6,565 nucleotides of DNA from contig PKER01000280.1 of assembly GCA_002919115.1 (NCBI GenBank), forward strand, positions 1-6,565, given 5' to 3'. The stretch's first letter is position 1. Every line of letters starts with the position of its first letter. The notes under the pieces are model-generated. The model ran no database searches, had not been told where the DNA came from, and was given only the letters and a program-made list of their open reading frames with translations. Positions 5,800 to 6,565 of the stretch are shown here, piece after piece. The position numbers were made by a program, and so were the translations under genes. The stretch is from a bacterium (GTDB lineage Bacteria > Actinomycetota > Thermoleophilia > Solirubrobacterales > 70-9).

Positions 5800-6565
5800 A
5801 TGGGGCTTGGCCGCGCAACGCGCTGGGCGTGCTTGTCGTCGCTTGTCGGCGTCCTCGCGCTGCTCGCCGCGGCGCCCGCCCACGGCGCCGGGCCCTTCCC
5901 GGGGATCCCCGATCCGGGCGGCGACCAGGACGCCCCGGTCCCGGTGCCGCCGCCGGCCGGCAAGTTCCTCGGCTTCCACGAATCGGCCACCGGCCTGGAG
6001 AGCCACGGCTGGACGCCCGAGCAGGTCGCCGAGGTGGTCGCGGGGGCGGGCGCCAACCTCCTGCGCTTCACGATCGACTGGTGGAACGCCGAGCCCGAGC
6101 GCGACCGGTGGGACGAGAACTACTGGGGCCGCTACCAGCGGCTCTACGACGCGCTGATCAGCCGCGGCGTCCGCCCGCTGATCGGCCTGAGCTCGACCCC
6201 GCCCTGGGCGCGGCACGCGGTCTACCAGCTCTGCGGCCGGCAGCGCGGCTGCGAGTACCCGCCCGCCGAGCACATGGACAGGGAGTGGGCCGAGTTCGCG
6301 GCGGAGGTGGCGCGCCGGTTCCCGCAGGCGGCGGGGATCGAGATCTGGAACGAGCCCAACCTCCAGGGGTTCTGGCGCCCCAACCCGAACCCGTGGCGCT
6401 ACGCGCAGATGGTCGTCGCGGCCTACGACGCGATCAAGGCGGTGAACCCGGGCGTGCGGGTGATCGTGGGCGCGCTCGCCCCCACCCAGACCACGGAGCG
6501 CGACATCCTGGGCGGGATCGTGAAGATGCCGATGCGCACCTTCCTCGACGCCGCGTACGCAGCGA
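5800..6565 (+). CDS. Secreted clan GH-A glycoside hydrolase, 3' end outside the window
   Basis: This is the second TIM-barrel glycosidase, open to the window edge with 255 residues visible. It has a cleavable-looking signal peptide: basic GRATR, a hydrophobic core at about 14-25, then APAHGA (25-30), with cleavage probable after A27-H28-G29 or nearby. A Gly/Pro-rich linker (31-54) with PVPVPPP follows. The domain contains GFHES (58-62), LRFTIDWW (88-95), GVRPLIGL (123-130), LCGRQRGC with C145 and C151, and WNEPN (183-187) with acid/base E185. The nucleophile region is not yet reached. It aligns by eye along its visible length with the complete glycosidase upstream, so the two look like a tandem duplication or an old paralogous pair. 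The start is ATG at 5800, with AGGCGGG directly adjacent; an in-frame GTG at 5788 is possible but would overlap the candidate -10. Confidence 0.87.
   Translation, partial: MGLGRATRWACLSSLVGVLALLAAAPAHGAGPFPGIPDPGGDQDAPVPVPPPAGKFLGFHESATGLESHGWTPEQVAEVVAGAGANLLRFTIDWWNAEPERDRWDENYWGRYQRLYDALISRGVRPLIGLSSTPPWARHAVYQLCGRQRGCEYPPAEHMDREWAEFAAEVARRFPQAAGIEIWNEPNLQGFWRPNPNPWRYAQMVVAAYDAIKAVNPGVRVIVGALAPTQTTERDILGGIVKMPMRTFLDAAYAA

Noticed and set aside
4461..6071. Long minus-strand open frame of 536 residues
   Set aside because: It is antisense to both glycosidases, whose catalytic motifs read clearly on the plus strand. The translation is Ala/Arg/Gly-rich with no recognisable domain.

Overview
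This is a high-GC window, roughly 70% G+C by eye. Codon use and protein sequences fit an actinobacterium, plausibly of the Thermoleophilia lineage, but that placement is inferred from how the PGK, GAPDH and glycosidase sequences read and was not tested by search. No RNA gene, CRISPR array, insertion sequence or prophage signature was seen.

Layout. Five genes lie head-to-tail on the minus strand, covering 1-4265. In transcription order they are an ABC-exporter ATPase (3348-4265), its six-helix ABC-2 permease (2578-3351, ATGA overlap), a small VOC/glyoxalase-fold protein (2142-2504), type I NAD-dependent GAPDH (gap, 1085-2092) and phosphoglycerate kinase (pgk, 1-1077, cut by the window edge about 40 residues before its usual end). 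A divergent intergenic region (4266-4538) separates them from two plus-strand genes. These encode related secreted or membrane-anchored clan GH-A glycoside hydrolases: one complete (4539-5741) and one cut by the right edge (5800-6565).

How they fit together. The ATPase and permease form a classical two-gene DrrAB-type exporter. A GC-rich hairpin directly after the permease stop, followed by a -10-like hexamer 7 nt before the VOC start codon, suggests that VOC-gap-pgk is a separate transcription unit. The gap-pgk pair carries out consecutive steps of lower glycolysis. A glyoxalase-fold protein just upstream is compatible with, but does not prove, a role in handling triose-derived by-products. 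The two glycosidases probably act outside the membrane on an unknown glycan.

Most interesting signals. (1) Several transcript-leading genes have a -10-like hexamer immediately before the start codon and no Shine-Dalgarno, as in leaderless mRNAs, while operon-internal genes (permease, gap) have strong AGGAGG sites. (2) A perfect 16-bp palindrome plus a related second site sits in the divergent intergenic region. (3) The tandem glycosidases share an unusual Cys-containing loop. (4) A VOC gene precedes gap-pgk. No clearly unprecedented system is visible.
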